Shown here piece by piece: positions 44,619-56,900 of a stretch of 64,000 bases of DNA; positions within the stretch are counted from its first letter, which is position 1, and each line of letters opens with the position of its first letter. The position numbers and the translations under genes are program-made. Where the stretch lies: assembly GCF_000002985.6 (NCBI RefSeq), contig NC_003280.10:2046001-2110000 (forward strand). The letters are read 5' to 3'. The notes under the pieces are model-generated. The model worked only from the letters and a program-made list of their open reading frames with translations, was not told the DNA's origin and did no database searches. This DNA is from Caenorhabditis elegans (lineage: Eukaryota; Nematoda; Chromadorea; Rhabditida; Rhabditidae).

Positions 44619-45559
44619 GTCCACAGAGCATCGAAGCAACTAAAATAAAAAATTGATGTGCTCTTTTTAAGCATTAATAAAGTGAGCAAGTTCCTCAGGA
44701 AGCATCTACAACAGAGACACACATCTATTACGAAATTAGCAGCAGGAATTTTCTGAAATTATCAGCAAATGTTTAACTATAGCAAGTTTATAAAGTGTTG
44801 TGAAACAATGCACACTTGATAAGGACAAAAACTTCAACAAACGGTTTTCTTATCAGCACGATAATTTCTAACACTTTGTGCTTTGGTTTATGAGAGAGGA
44901 ACTCCAATCAGAAATGATGAAACATTCTGTTCAAGAGAGCTGATAGGATTAGACTGAGTAGATCAATTCTGAACAATCCTATGAAGAAGGGCTCTCTTCG
45001 ATTTTCCCGTAATATAGAATTTGGAATTTTATGTTTGTTATCGGTTTCTTCTCACGAGAGAAGTCTTTGAAGAAGCCGGTAGATTTGGGGTTCTCATGTT
45101 GATATTCCGATAGAAGAGTTTTAGTTATGATCTCTCCAAAAAATTTAGCTGCCCCGGTCAAGTTTCTGCAAAGTAATGAAGTTTTGAAAATTCGGCCCAA
45201 AAAAATTCGAAAATTATTTTTATCTCATGACGCGGACAAGCTACAAATGTCTAATTAGGCTTGTTCGAAAGATAAAAAATTTCTCTACACATCTACAAGT
45301 TGAACTTACAACTTAGTTATTCAAATTCGAAAGTTGTGAGCCGGGGAACTATAATAAGCAACGTTTCACACTAAAAAAAAGCCCAAAAAAATTCGGAAAT
45401 GATTTTTATCTCCTGACGCGGACAAGCTACAAATGTAGTCAAATTGATTGTGGTTATTTCCTGTACAATGAAAATATTGTTATTTCATAGTAGAAGGATT
45501 CATCTGGCATTTCATCAAAAAACAATTATATAAACAATCTCAATTACAAAATTTATTCA
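44619..45559. other. Intergenic DNA; one possible orphan terminal exon
   Basis: A minus-strand frame at 44979-45165 follows a good acceptor (TACTTTGCAG) and reads NLTGAAKFFGEIITKTLLSE..., ending in a stop. It could be the last exon of an undetected gene, but no upstream exon was found. Two diverged copies of a CTCATGACGCGGACAAGCTAC / CTCCTGACGCGG block occur at 45223 and 45409. Nothing else was recognised. Confidence 0.3.
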
Positions 45560-46270
45560 CCACAGAAAATTTATATTACGCCACAAGAGATACGCCACGA
45601 CGCGAAGATCTTTGCCATTTTCGTCCTGTGCTTGCGATAGTACAGCACCAAAATCTAATCATAAATCGTCTGTTTCGATCACGAACGGTTTCCCAAAAAC
45701 AGGTGCCACCAGGATTGGTCTTGTAGTTAACATCCTTCTTCGTCAGTTCAGATCGTAGTTGATCCACAAAGTTTTTGATGAATCGTCGATAGAAAGACAA
45801 ACATCCATCACATTCTTCGGTTGGGGAAACTTCGAAACAGCTTTAATTTTCTCAGGATCGGTTTGTATTCCATCTTTCGATACGATGTATGTTCGAACTT
45901 CGACTTTTCCAATTTCAACTTCATTCCTGACTGGAGTATGGCTTCCAGGACTTCTTCAATGGTGAAAATTTCTGAAAATTTACACTAGTATAATAAAAAA
46001 TAAACTTGAAAAAAAAACTTACCACTCATTTTGAAGAACCTCTGAAGAAATTAAGCATAAAATCAATAAAAAAAGGGACAGCCATTCAGTAGGCCGTCTT
46101 GGGGAAATAATGAACGGGAGAAAGAGGTGGGAGGGGGTGACCCCGCCACAACAGATGGCAAATATTACAACAAGGTCCCTGGGGAGTGCACAGACTATTT
46201 ACCTTAACCATCTTGGTCTCCGCTTTCCTCAAAAAAATTATTAGAGCGCGCTTGCTAGCCGTCGCGTTTC
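45560..46270 (-). mobile_element. Gypsy-type retrotransposon pol fragment, copy 1 (decayed)
   Basis: Remnants of the C-terminal reverse transcriptase region occur in several minus-strand frames: EEVLEAILQSGMKLK, KSKFEH, and further on SFYRRFIKNFVDQLR, the usual junction before the RNase H part. Stops and shifts interrupt it. The adjoining segment (46020-46230: GGGACAGCCATTCAGTAGGC, CAAGGTCCCTGGGGAGTGCA) is nearly identical to that next to copy 2 (48978-49200), so a larger unit was duplicated. Confidence 0.7.
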
Positions 46271-46850
46271 TGTGCGTGCGTACGTGGAGTCAGGATGTCC
46301 CATCATAACAAAAATCTGGTTTTGAAAATACAGAAAGAATTAAAAGAAGCTCAAAAATGAGAATTTGCAAAAAAAAAGAGAATCTGTGGGAAAAACCATG
46401 GAAATAAAATCAAGCTTAGTGCGCATGCCAGCGCGGGCCTTCGCAGATGTCGGCTGCTTACTTTAGAAAATCCTAACCGTCCTGGAATACAGTACAAAAT
46501 TATATTTAATTTTTATCTATTTTTCACAAAAACATTTTAAATAAATAAAAATAAACACTTCACATGAAACCTTTAAAAAACATTTATTCATTTTAATTTA
46601 TTTTAATATTACCAACTCATCATCCACTTGGCATTACAGATCATTACAGAAAATTTATAAATGAAGGAAAACAAATATTAAAAACGTACATATATGGAGA
46701 TTTATAATGTCAGAAGTTTTTGATTTGAAAAAAAGAGACAACAGTGGAGCATCAACTGGATCAACTGGGGATATACTTAAATTTTGACTGCTCAATTAAC
46801 TAGGCATTTCAGAAAAGAAATTAATGAGATTTGAGTTTTTATTGAATTTT
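46271..46850. other. Intergenic DNA with a CAGCGCGGGCCTTCGCAGAT repeat
   Basis: A repeat block at 46422-46500 has copies at 28925-28990 and 49375-49450. All three lie near WSN or pol segments, which suggests that they moved as parts of the same duplications. No exon was recognised. Confidence 0.5.
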
Positions 46851-47849
46851 CTACTGATATATCTTAAAAGCCGGCAAGTCTGTTAAAACCACCGGCGAGA
46901 CACACATGACAAACGAAATGTAATCGGTTTTTGATAATAAGACAGTCGCTTTTGTTCCGTCGTTTCTCTTGATTTCGAATCGTTTCCAGTGATCATCCTC
47001 TTCTTTTTCCATGTAACCGATACCTTCAAAAAGTGAAACTTCCACAAATCGCAGTCTTTCGGTTGGCCGAATGTGGTACTCAAACGATTTGAGTTGGCAG
47101 TTGGATCCTTTAATCCAATGCTTTATGAAAAGATTCAAGTTCTTGTCGGAAATTACTTGATTGTCTATGGTAATTGTGGAACAGTTGACAAGTACTATCT
47201 CGTTAAGTGTAACTTTTGAAACGTTAAATTGTAATTCTTCCAGATTCTGAATGAGAATCGATTTACTTTTTGGAACGTTCACAAAACTCAAACACTTCAG
47301 TAACGGAAACATTTCATAAAGCGGAATATCTTGAATCTCAGCAGAGTGAATTTCCAAATTAACAATTCGAAATTCTTCAATGTATTCATAACGTTCTTCT
47401 AACATTCTTTTTTCTGGATTTTGAACTAACAATGCCAAACTTGCGTTCTTCAAGAATACACTTCCAATATGGTCGATCCACTGTTTCGCGGTAAATTCAG
47501 GTACAGATATAGTGGTGAATACGTGTCCAGGAAAAAATAGTTTGCTGATTTTCACATTCGACAGTTTAAAATTAATATGAAGATCATAATAATTTTTTTT
47601 AGACTGAAGGGTGAAAATAAACTCTGACGACCTCACGATTAATGAAACATCCTGTTGAACTTCGTTGAACATTGTAATATGTTGCTTTGCTTTTGTCGAG
47701 AGAACTGATAGGAATAGACTGAAAATTGGAAACAGTTTAACATTAACCATACAAATAAAAACTCACTGTTCCATTAGGCACATTTGTCGCAGAGCATTTT
47801 TGAGTGCAGATTGTGGTAGACGGAGGATTGGAAAAGAGACGGCATCCAT
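46851..47849 (-). CDS. F-box / FBA_2 protein (fbxb type), copy 3
   Basis: Exons are 47767-47849 and 46851-47718, giving 316 residues. The first exon is 83 nt, exactly as in copies 1 and 2, with F-box FPILRLPQSALKNALRQM. The second exon has the FBA_2 hallmark LNLFIKHWIKGSNCQLKSFE near residues 225-245 and KRNDGTKATVLL near the end. Between them the sequence is well diverged from the other copies. A shortened conserved 5' block precedes the ATG (47850-47935). It is bracketed by the two duplicated pol segments. No lesion is visible. Confidence 0.82.
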
Positions 47850-48599
47850 GTTGGGTGAATAATGGGGAGAATGAGATATAAAAGGTCCTGTCGAGTGAGC
47901 AGATGGCGATTAGAGCTGGAAGAGGTCACATTCTTTTGTTGAACAAGTGGGAAGAAAGAAATACGATCTCATGGGATTATTAAAGCTGGAAAAGGTCAGC
48001 AGAACTGCAGAAAATCGAATGCAAATTAAAAAAGGCAAATAATTCGATTTGGTAGAATTGCTGAAAGCATTTCAATTAATATACTTGGAGGCAGACGATA
48101 AATGCAAAGAAGTTGGATCATATTGAAAAAAATTACTGTCTAATTGTTGCTGGGTTAATGTATCCAAAAAAAAAATTATTTTCGCTACCTCAAAAACTAA
48201 AATTTTGAACATCGAACCAAATGTTGCGGCCCACTCAAAGTTGTAACTTTCTTTGTGTGTCTGTTGGCCTTGAATGTTATGTTCACAAGTTGATGTTTTT
48301 GAATATACACCGTTCTAGTCATAGTTCGGCTCTGATACTATTTTGGGATGATTTAAGGTTTACTCCGTGCTCCTGGAGCTTCTTCAATTTACTTTGAAAA
48401 GCACTGAAAATCTGCAGCATATTTTTTGGTGACTTTAAATCACACTTTTGGACCAAACCACAACCGGCCGACACTTTTTGTGTTTTGTAATGCACTATAC
48501 AAACAAGAAAGATTTCTGAATCGTGGTTTATTTTAATTTAAAAATGCTTTATTAGTTTAAAAAAAACTATTGTAAAATCCGCTTGAGGTGTGGAACAAC
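47850..48599. other. 5' flank of fbxb copy 3 and intergenic DNA
   Basis: Bases 47850-47935 carry the short form of the fbxb 5' block, and 47965-48000 repeat AAGCTGGAAAAGGTCA-like pieces of it. The rest shows no exon or recognised repeat. Confidence 0.45.
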
Positions 48600-49230
48600 A
48601 AATTTTTTGATGAATCGTCGTTAATATAAAGCAAAGCCAATGAATTTTCGTACATCCGTTACATTCTCCGGTTGAGGAAACTTGGCAATAGCTTTAATAG
48701 TTTTCGGATCTGTCTGTATGCCTTCTTCCAAGACAATGTATCCTAGGAACTTGATCTTTGCGTGTCCAAAATTGGATTTTTCCATTTTGAGCTTCATTCC
48801 CGATTTGAGTATGGCTTCCAGTACTTCTTCGATGTCTTCACCATTAAAACTTGTTCGATTCGTCGAGCCGTAACATTCTTCTTCAGGAACAGATATGGTG
48901 ACTTTTGTTGACAAATGGTGAAACTTTCTGAAATTTTACACTTGTATAACATAAACTAAAATTTGAAAAAAAAACTTACCACTTATTTTGAAGAACCGCT
49001 GAAGAAATTTAGCATAAAATCAATAAAAATAGGGACAGCCATTCAGTAGGCCGTCTTGGAGAAGTAATGAGGGGAGAAAGAGGTGGAAGGGAGTGACCCC
49101 GACACCGACAGATGGCAAATATTACAACAAGGTCCCTGGGGAGTGCACAGGCTGTTGACCTTAACCATCTTGGTCTAGGCTCTCCTCAAATCCGAATAAT
49201 TATTAGAGCGCGCTTGCTAACGTGGTTTCA
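48600..49230 (-). mobile_element. Gypsy-type retrotransposon pol fragment, copy 2
   Basis: A minus-strand frame at 48621-48914 reads EEVLEAILKSGMKLKMEKSN, then IKFLGYIVLEEGIQTDP, then AIAKFPQPENVTDVRKFIGF. This is the canonical end of a Ty3/gypsy reverse transcriptase (LGHxVSxxGIxxDPxK...FPxPxNVxxLRxFLG). It is truncated on both sides. The flanking segment to 49200 is shared in direct orientation with copy 1. Confidence 0.82.
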
Positions 49231-49646
49231 GGATGTCCCATCATAATATTTAACAAAAATTTGGTTAGGAAAATATGGACAGAACTTAAAAAACAGCTCA
49301 AATATGAGAAAAATACTGAATAGCTGTCGGCTGCGGAATTCTAACAGACCTGGACATAAAACCAAGTTACAGACGCACGCCAGCGCGGGCCTTTGCAGAT
49401 GTCGGCTGCTTACTTTCAAAAAAAATCCTTACCGTCCTGCAAAACAGTACAAAAAATTATTTAATTTTTATCGATTTTTTTCACACGAAAAAAAAAATGA
49501 AATAAATATTAAATAAACATTTGACGTGAAACCTTAAAAAACATTTATTTATTTAATTTATTTTAATCTAACCAACTCATCATCCACGCAGTAAAAATTC
49601 ATTCCCGAAGTTTCTACATTTATCATCTGCACCGCCCATGGTAAAT
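49231..49646. other. 5' flank of WSN copy 2
   Basis: It contains a CAGCGCGGGCCTTTGCAGAT repeat copy (49380-49440) and the left arm of the inverted repeat (49566-49640, with TCATCCACGCAGTAAAAATT) directly before the start codon. Confidence 0.55.
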
Positions 49647-52609
49647 ATGAGATTTGACACGTGTCTTCGTATTCTGTTGCTATGCAATTTCTATACAGGT
49701 AAGCTTAATTTTTCAGGAAAACTTTATCAAACCTAAAATCATTTCAGTTACACCTATGGATCATGCTATTCCGGAAAAATGTAAGTTGTGGAATTCCAGA
49801 AATTCAGATTTTTTGTGGAAAAAAAAACTAGGACCAAATGCTCAGCGAGCTTGTGAAGAGGACACAATTTGAAGAGATATATCCCGCCTTAAAAGTTGTG
49901 CGCAAACTGCAAATTTTGCAATCGGGGCACAGTTATAAGTCCTTCAAGTGAATCCCTGAACTCCTAGCAAATTTGAATTAGAGCGGATTTGCGTACCATT
50001 TTTTACGGTTGAGAGCATCCCGGGGACAATATGCTAGGTGAGCTAATAAGTGTAGGCATGCGAGGTATCTAGGCAGGCCCAGAATACTCTTATATTAAGC
50101 ATGGGCGGTGCAGATGATTTATACAAAGAAACTTCGGGAATGAATTTTTCCTGCGTGGATAATGAGTTGGCAAGATTAAAATTTTTTTTTTCAACGGCTT
50201 AACCCGCGCGACTCGTTCCTCAGGCCTAATCATTGTACTGTGAATCAAACTATGTAGTAGCCAATAACATCTGATGTTACATAATAATTTTTCAGCCAAG
50301 CTTGACTTCACAACTGAAAAACTTTCCCGAGCCGCTCGTCTGTTCTCCAGCATTACTCTGTTTAACAATCTTACATCTGGCCATGTCGACGAGGATGATT
50401 TGATTGCCGAACTTCTGAATATTGAGACTGGTAACCTTGGGGCTGTGGAAAAGTATAACAAATCGAAAGCGGATGCATTTATTAAACAATACAAAGACAC
50501 GAAACAGGAGTTGGATTTTTCGTATGATGACTTGTATTTCGTTTATTGGAATACGATTCAATTGATATGGAACAGCATTGGCAATTTGAGTATACACTCT
50601 GAACAAATCAGATGGAACGATGTGTCTGATATTTCTAACTGGAATATTGAATGGTTCAAGGGTAATGATCCAATGGATTTGGTCGAATCAATAAGGGATG
50701 AAACTTCATCGCTAGATGACATTAAAACCAAATTGAAGAAATTGGCATCCGCACTTACAGAGGCGCCCACCATAAATACTCTGAAAACTGCTATTGCAAC
50801 TATGGAGAATGTGAAACCATTCTATAAGTTGGCCGAGATTTCCGAATATATCGTAACAGCAGTCGAAATACATGCTTCTCAAAATTTAGATGATCATTTT
50901 CGGAGTAACGTCAAAATCTTGTCAAGGTTGTCTTCTGTAGCAACTCCCGAAATCAATGCAATAATCAGTGTGCTGAATTCTCACTTTTCGCGTTCTCTAC
51001 CGCCTCGTCAAGCAACGTTCGGCTTCTTGGATGGATTCAAAGATCTCAGACTACTTTTCAAGGATACTGTCGATACTTGGTTACTGGATGTAGTTGGATC
51101 TAACAATAACCTCAGAAGTGTTCGGAAATTGATTCGGTTGAAAGAAGAGTTTCGGTGCATTGACGACAAATGGATGAGTCTCAATAAACAGGAGCATTAT
51201 TTATTTATGCATCGCATTGCAAGTATTTCATATTGGCTCAGCAACTTTGTAAATGTCTCAGGTATTGAATCGTTTATCAACAAAACTACGGAAGCATGTG
51301 GGTTGGTTAAAGATGTCAATTCAGATATCCCAAATCTTAAATATAACTCACTTTTGCCACAAAAGCTTCATTTGATTGGATATATAGTGCAGGTTATAAA
51401 TAATAAAAATGGGATTTTGGACAAAATCGATGATATTTCTGACAATAACTCAAGCGACTTCAAAAAGATTTCTGGTTTGATTATGAGCCTACGACATCAT
51501 TTCGAAATATTGAAAAGCGGTGATATGAAGAAAGAAATTACTGAAATGATGAAGTATCAAAATGCCATCCCTGAAATTGTATCGGGTACCAAAGGAAAAA
51601 GTCTCCTATCTTGGCTGAAATGTCAGAATAATTTCAGTATGGAAAGTGTGGATTCAGCCGCAAAGCTAATAGTTGAAATGTCCGGAACAGTCTATGAGAC
51701 CGTTGGAACCACCATCTATGATACTGTTGAAGACCGTTTTGATGAAGTTTCAACTGTAGTAGAAACGACATCGGGTATTGTTAAAAATGTACGATTGCTT
51801 TTGAAAGAAATCAAGAATCAGACTACAACTGATCTGAGACACTTGAAAAATTTGGACAAATACTCGAAAACGTTTGGAGAGGCTGTGAAAGCATTGGTTT
51901 CTATCAAAAAAGCATTCGATCACAAGGATGATTTTGAGAAGTTCATTGAGAAAGGTATGATGATTCAGAAGATAATCGAAAACTTAAAAAGCAACAAATA
52001 CACACCACTCTTGAAGTCTTTATTTGGAAACTTCAGACACACAGTTCTCGAAATCGCTACATTTTTTTACAAGGTCGATACGTGGGCGGATCAAATCGTT
52101 GACCCGAAAAAACTCAAGTTTCATCAATTTGGGGATTGGCTCGCAAAATTGGCTAGTTTCGAAGACATAAATCTACAGTTAGAGAATCGATTGATTCGAG
52201 CTACATGGTGGGATGATATCTATTCAGTAAACAAAACAGTCAAGGTAGAATTTGAAGAAGCGGCGTTTGCACTGTCAAAACTGGATCTTAAATTCTCCGT
52301 CTACAAGTCCTCCCTTCTCGCAATGCCAAGAGTCATGAGACAAATTGAGAAAGTGCTCAAGAACGAGACAATCGAAGTGCAACCAGAACCAATCAAGTCT
52401 ACATATCACGGTCCAAAAGTTGTATCCACTATTTATTACGAGTAAGTATAACCATTTCATTTGCAATTATTTTTTTTACGTTCAGAATGACCATCTTCCT
52501 CATCGCTTATGCCGCTGGAAACCTATTGATTGCTGCGATTTGGTGCTATTGTGAGGAAGACTGTTTGTTTCATATTTTGAAACGGCGGTATTATAATAAA
52601 TTTGATTAA
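49647..52609 (+). CDS. WSN-domain membrane protein, copy 2
   Basis: Exons are 49647-49698, 49748-49780, 50296-52441 and 52486-52609, giving 784 residues. The signal peptide is MRFDTCLRILLLCNF. The WSN-type module reads LSRAARLFSSITLFNNL then DLIAELLNIE, almost identical to copy 1. A long helical middle follows, in which copy 2 has a short extra segment around VYETVGTTIYDTVEDR. The C-terminal transmembrane segment is MTIFLIAYAAGNLLIAAIW with the same basic tail. The copy is inverted relative to copy 1 about 20 kb away. Divergence is concentrated in the middle; both ends are strongly conserved. A type I membrane protein of unknown function is expected. Intron 2 contains the inverted copy of the gene's own 5' flank. 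Confidence 0.8.
50095..50180. repeat. Inverted copy of the WSN gene 5' flank inside intron 2
   Basis: GATGATTTATACAAAGAAAC and GGGAATGAATTTTTCCTGCG here are the reverse complement of the 49566-49640 flank. With the matching pair at 29050-29665, it shows a palindromic 5' region common to both WSN genes. Confidence 0.75.
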
Positions 52610-53934
52610 GTGAGTAGTTCTTACCAATTAATGTGCTAATGATTTCAGTTTTCAGAGCCCTTGATTGCTGAAGAAGACCGCCTATTAAATATAAAAGAGT
52701 CCTAACAAAAAGTTAACTTTTCTGTGGTAAATAAACTTTGTAATTGAGATTCTAAATACGATGATCGTGCTTTGATGACATTCTAGCTGAATCTTTCCAC
52801 TTTAAAAGTTCAATATTTTCATTTCAAAGTCAAAGTAGCAATAAAGATCCGGCAGGTGATGGTACCTCATTTGATCATCTGAAGGCGATTTTTCCGAAGC
52901 CAGATCCTGCTTTTTTAATTATTTTTTGTCTTGGCACATACATCTTTAGACGGTACCATAGATTTGGAATATGTGCCTAACTGGAAAGAATAATGAATAA
53001 TTATTCCGAATATTTAATACAATTATTTCGCGAAAAAGTGAGTTGAAAGAGTTTTCGGGATTCCTGGGCATGACTGTTTTGACTCATGATTCTATTCCTT
53101 GAATAATTTCTGAGCTCTCTGAAATTCCTGGAATTTTCACTTTTTTTGGCTACAGCTCCTATTCCATTAAAGATTGCTGAGGTATCTAGAAATCCTGAAG
53201 AGGGTGATATATGAACCCCTACTATGTGTCGAATTGTTGGGTTTGCCCTCCTACTTCCGGCGCCTACTCATTGGAACACTTCTGGAATAGATTCATCTGG
53301 ACTTTGAATAGACTTTCTAGAACCACATCTCTAAAACGTACATCAACTGGATCATCCTTACAGAATCCGAAACTTGAAGCCATTTTGTTATTTTAGCATT
53401 AAATTAGTCAGTGATAACAACCCTACTACCGCCACTCCACATTCAAGTGTCACAACTGATAAGAATTTTTATTTACCCGTACTGCTCCTCCAGCAGTCGT
53501 TTATTTTGTTAATAATCCTTTTAAACACAGATTGATCAAACTATTTCTTTGTTTCTCTTTTTTTTTGAAGATAATTTTAATATTCATAATTACTATCAAA
53601 CCCCATCAAGCATCCGTTATTTTGTTCAAGTTCATTGAAAGTATTACAATTTATTGATTTAAGATAATTGTTAATGTTCGGATTCCGGAAAATTGTTATT
53701 TTTTACGATTTTCACAGTTTAATAAATTATTCAACGAGAACAGAAAATGTATTGCAAGTCTTAGAACAATAATATTCAATCGATGTTTAGTCCGTAGTAC
53801 TCACTCTGTTTGCATACTGATAAGAAAGTTCATAACTCCATCTTTCTTTCTCTTCCTCCAATTTCTTTAATACCACAACTCATTTACCATCCATCATTTT
53901 GCAAATAATTTACAACTCGGTGTGGTTTCAGAAA
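52610..53934. other. Intergenic DNA, 5' side of the six-MATH gene
   Basis: Bases 52610-52700 match the 3' flank of WSN copy 1 (inverted at about 26280-26355). A block at 53795-53870 (CTGTTTGCATACTGATAAGA) recurs at 58425-58490 before the partial MATH copy and is a candidate promoter or leader element. No exon was supported. Confidence 0.5.
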
Positions 53935-56900
53935 ATGGCAGGTAGACCATTTATACTTATTCATACATTCAAGGATTTGTCAAAACTCAGAGAAGGACAG
54001 AGTTACTATAGTGATATTGAAGTACGATACAACATTCCATGGTTAGTCATATCAATTATAAATACGGGTTCTTAATAGTTATATGTGAAGTAGTGCAACG
54101 GGGAATTGCTTAAAAATCTTAATCCGATACCAAAAATTATGTTTTCTTAACTTTTATTTTTATTTGAAATTTCAAAAATATCAGTTGTTACCTAATTAAA
54201 TTTAAATTCTCTCCGTTTTCACGACCAGTACAATAGAGCGGTGTTTCTCAATTTTACTTTTAAGGAGACTGCGCATTTTCAAGAATGATGGATTTCTTGG
54301 TGTAAACCTGCACTGTGAAAAAGAGGAGTGTATTGAGACAAAAAAGTGGACGTTTCAAACGAAATTCACTATGAAATTAGTAACTGTAGGTGGAAAGTTT
54401 TTCCGACGGATTGTACAACATGAATTCCAAAAACCGGAAGGATATGGAATGGATAAATTCATAAGTTGGGAGAATATGCTAAGGGATTATGTGGATAATG
54501 ATAGTACTATCATTGAAATCCATGCCGATATTGTGAGCAGTACAGGTTTCTTTGAAGTCAAGTGTAAGATTAGATTTATGAGTAGTACTCCCGATTAACA
54601 AATTCCAGATCTTCCAAATCTTCAACCAGATTCCAATAATTCATTTGTTCTGAAACATACGTTCAAGAACCTTTCGAGATTTGAGGAAGATGAAAAAGAT
54701 TTCAGCGATGCAGTAGATCATTACAATATTCCCTGGTATTTTATTGGTGCACTATTAGGAGATTCATAATTTTTCAGGATAATCGAAATAATAAAAACAA
54801 ACGAATTTCTTGGGATCTACCTGAACTGCCAAAAAGAATACCATGAAGGGAGGAAATGGTCAATAAAATGCAAATATGAATTTAAATTGATTTCTGCAAG
54901 TGGTAATCTTCATTCAGCACAGCAAACGACTGTGTTTGGAAATGGATCGTCGGGCTGGGGAGACAATACATTTATTAGTTGGAATGATATGGAGAACGAA
55001 TATGTGAACAATGACAGTATCGATGTGGAAATTTCTGTTAAAATAATTAAATTCGCAGGTTGGACTTGTTTTTTAGATTAACAATATCAAGGATTATTTT
55101 GAGATGAGCCATGTACAATGCAAACATTTGCACTATCCCATACTATCAAGAACATGTCGAGTATTAGAGAAGGAGAGGACTACGATACGGACACTCAATA
55201 TCGTTTCAACATTCCATGGTTTGTTGTTTTGTTTAAAAATGTGTTTTTTATTAGTTATCTTTATCATCTGTTAAAGTTGTTCAGTTGAACAACATGAAAT
55301 TCAACATGAAATCGCTATGATATCTGGGCTTTGACTTATTCATGTCAATTCACTTTTTTTGTTAATCGTATTAAATACATACATACAATTTTTGAGTGTG
55401 AGGAGAATAGGTACTGATGGGTAATATGAGCGTAATAGAGGAAAACAGTAGTGCATAAAATATGCGGAGCCAATATATTATAAGATTCGTCATGTCTTTT
55501 TTTTACAAAAATTAAATAGCTTGGATTTCAATGGGACAAATGAATATGTATCGAACACAAAAAACCTATTCATACTAATTGCCATATTCAATACTTCAGG
55601 AGACTGCAAATTCAAAGGCAAAACGGGTTCTTTGAAGTGTTTCTTCTATGTGAGAAACAACTATGTAAATCCAGAAAATGGTCAATTAAAACTGATATTC
55701 AATTGAAAATAGTGCCACCAAATGGGAGAAGTTTATTGTTAAGTGCGATATGTGTGTTCGATAGACCAAGCGGTTCCGGATGGACTACACTCTTAAGATG
55801 GAACAGTTTAGAAGAGAAGTACCTAGTCAACGACACTCTCCTTATTGAAGCTCAAGCAATTATTCTCGAAATGACAGGAATTGGAGAGGTAGAAGAAGTA
55901 GTAGAAGAAGAAGAGGAAGAGACGACGGACGAATCTTTGAATGAAGAACTAATTAATGAGTAATCGAGTGTTGAGATTTAAAACTAATTCAACCAAGTAT
56001 TTTTCAGAAAACAATTCTCTCTACCGTTCACAGTCAATAATGTTTCAAAGTTTCAAGACGGTGAGAAACAATGGAGCAATACAGAACAGCATTATGATAT
56101 TTCATGGTAAATTATAATATTTCAAAAACCATCACCTCAGAAAAATAATTTTTTTCAGGAGACTTCGAGCTAGAAAAACGTTAGGCTTTCTTGAAATTGT
56201 TTTGTTTTGTAATGAAGAATATTGTATGGCTTGGAACAAGATAATAGAAGCTGATTGCACATTCACATTGGTTTGCACAAATGGCAGTAATATAGAACAA
56301 ACATTGAAACTCGTTTTTGATAAATCAGGTGGACAAGGTATCAGTCGATTCATTCGATGGGACGAAATGGAGAAGTACTATCAGCTTAACGGCAGTGTTA
56401 ATATACAAGCGAAAGTGAAACTGAACAAGGTGGAAGGTTGGAACTTTTAAATGTTTGCCTTTAAACCAGGGGTATGCGGCAAATTTGTCGAATTTGCCGA
56501 ATTTGCCGTTTGCCGAGCACGGCTAATTTCAAAAAAGTAGATTTGCCGAATTTGCCGAGCTCGGCAAATTTCGAAGTTTGCAGCACACAACAAAAAATTT
56601 GACAATAAAATTTTGACGAAAACTATTGATTTTGTCCCCAAAAACTTAGTAAAATGGCACAAAGTTGAGTTATTTTGATGCTTAAGCAGACACACTACAC
56701 GTAACTTATTCAGCAACTAGATTTTTGTTCAGAATTCAGTAGTTTTGGTGCTCCAAAAAACATCAAAAAATATGTAATTTTTCCGAGTTTGTTGAGCACG
56801 ACAAATTTGCCGAATTTGCCGAATTTTCCGTGCTCGGCAAATATTGGAAAAATAGATTTGCCGAATTTGCCGCACACCCCTGCTTTAAACCCCTAGCCGG

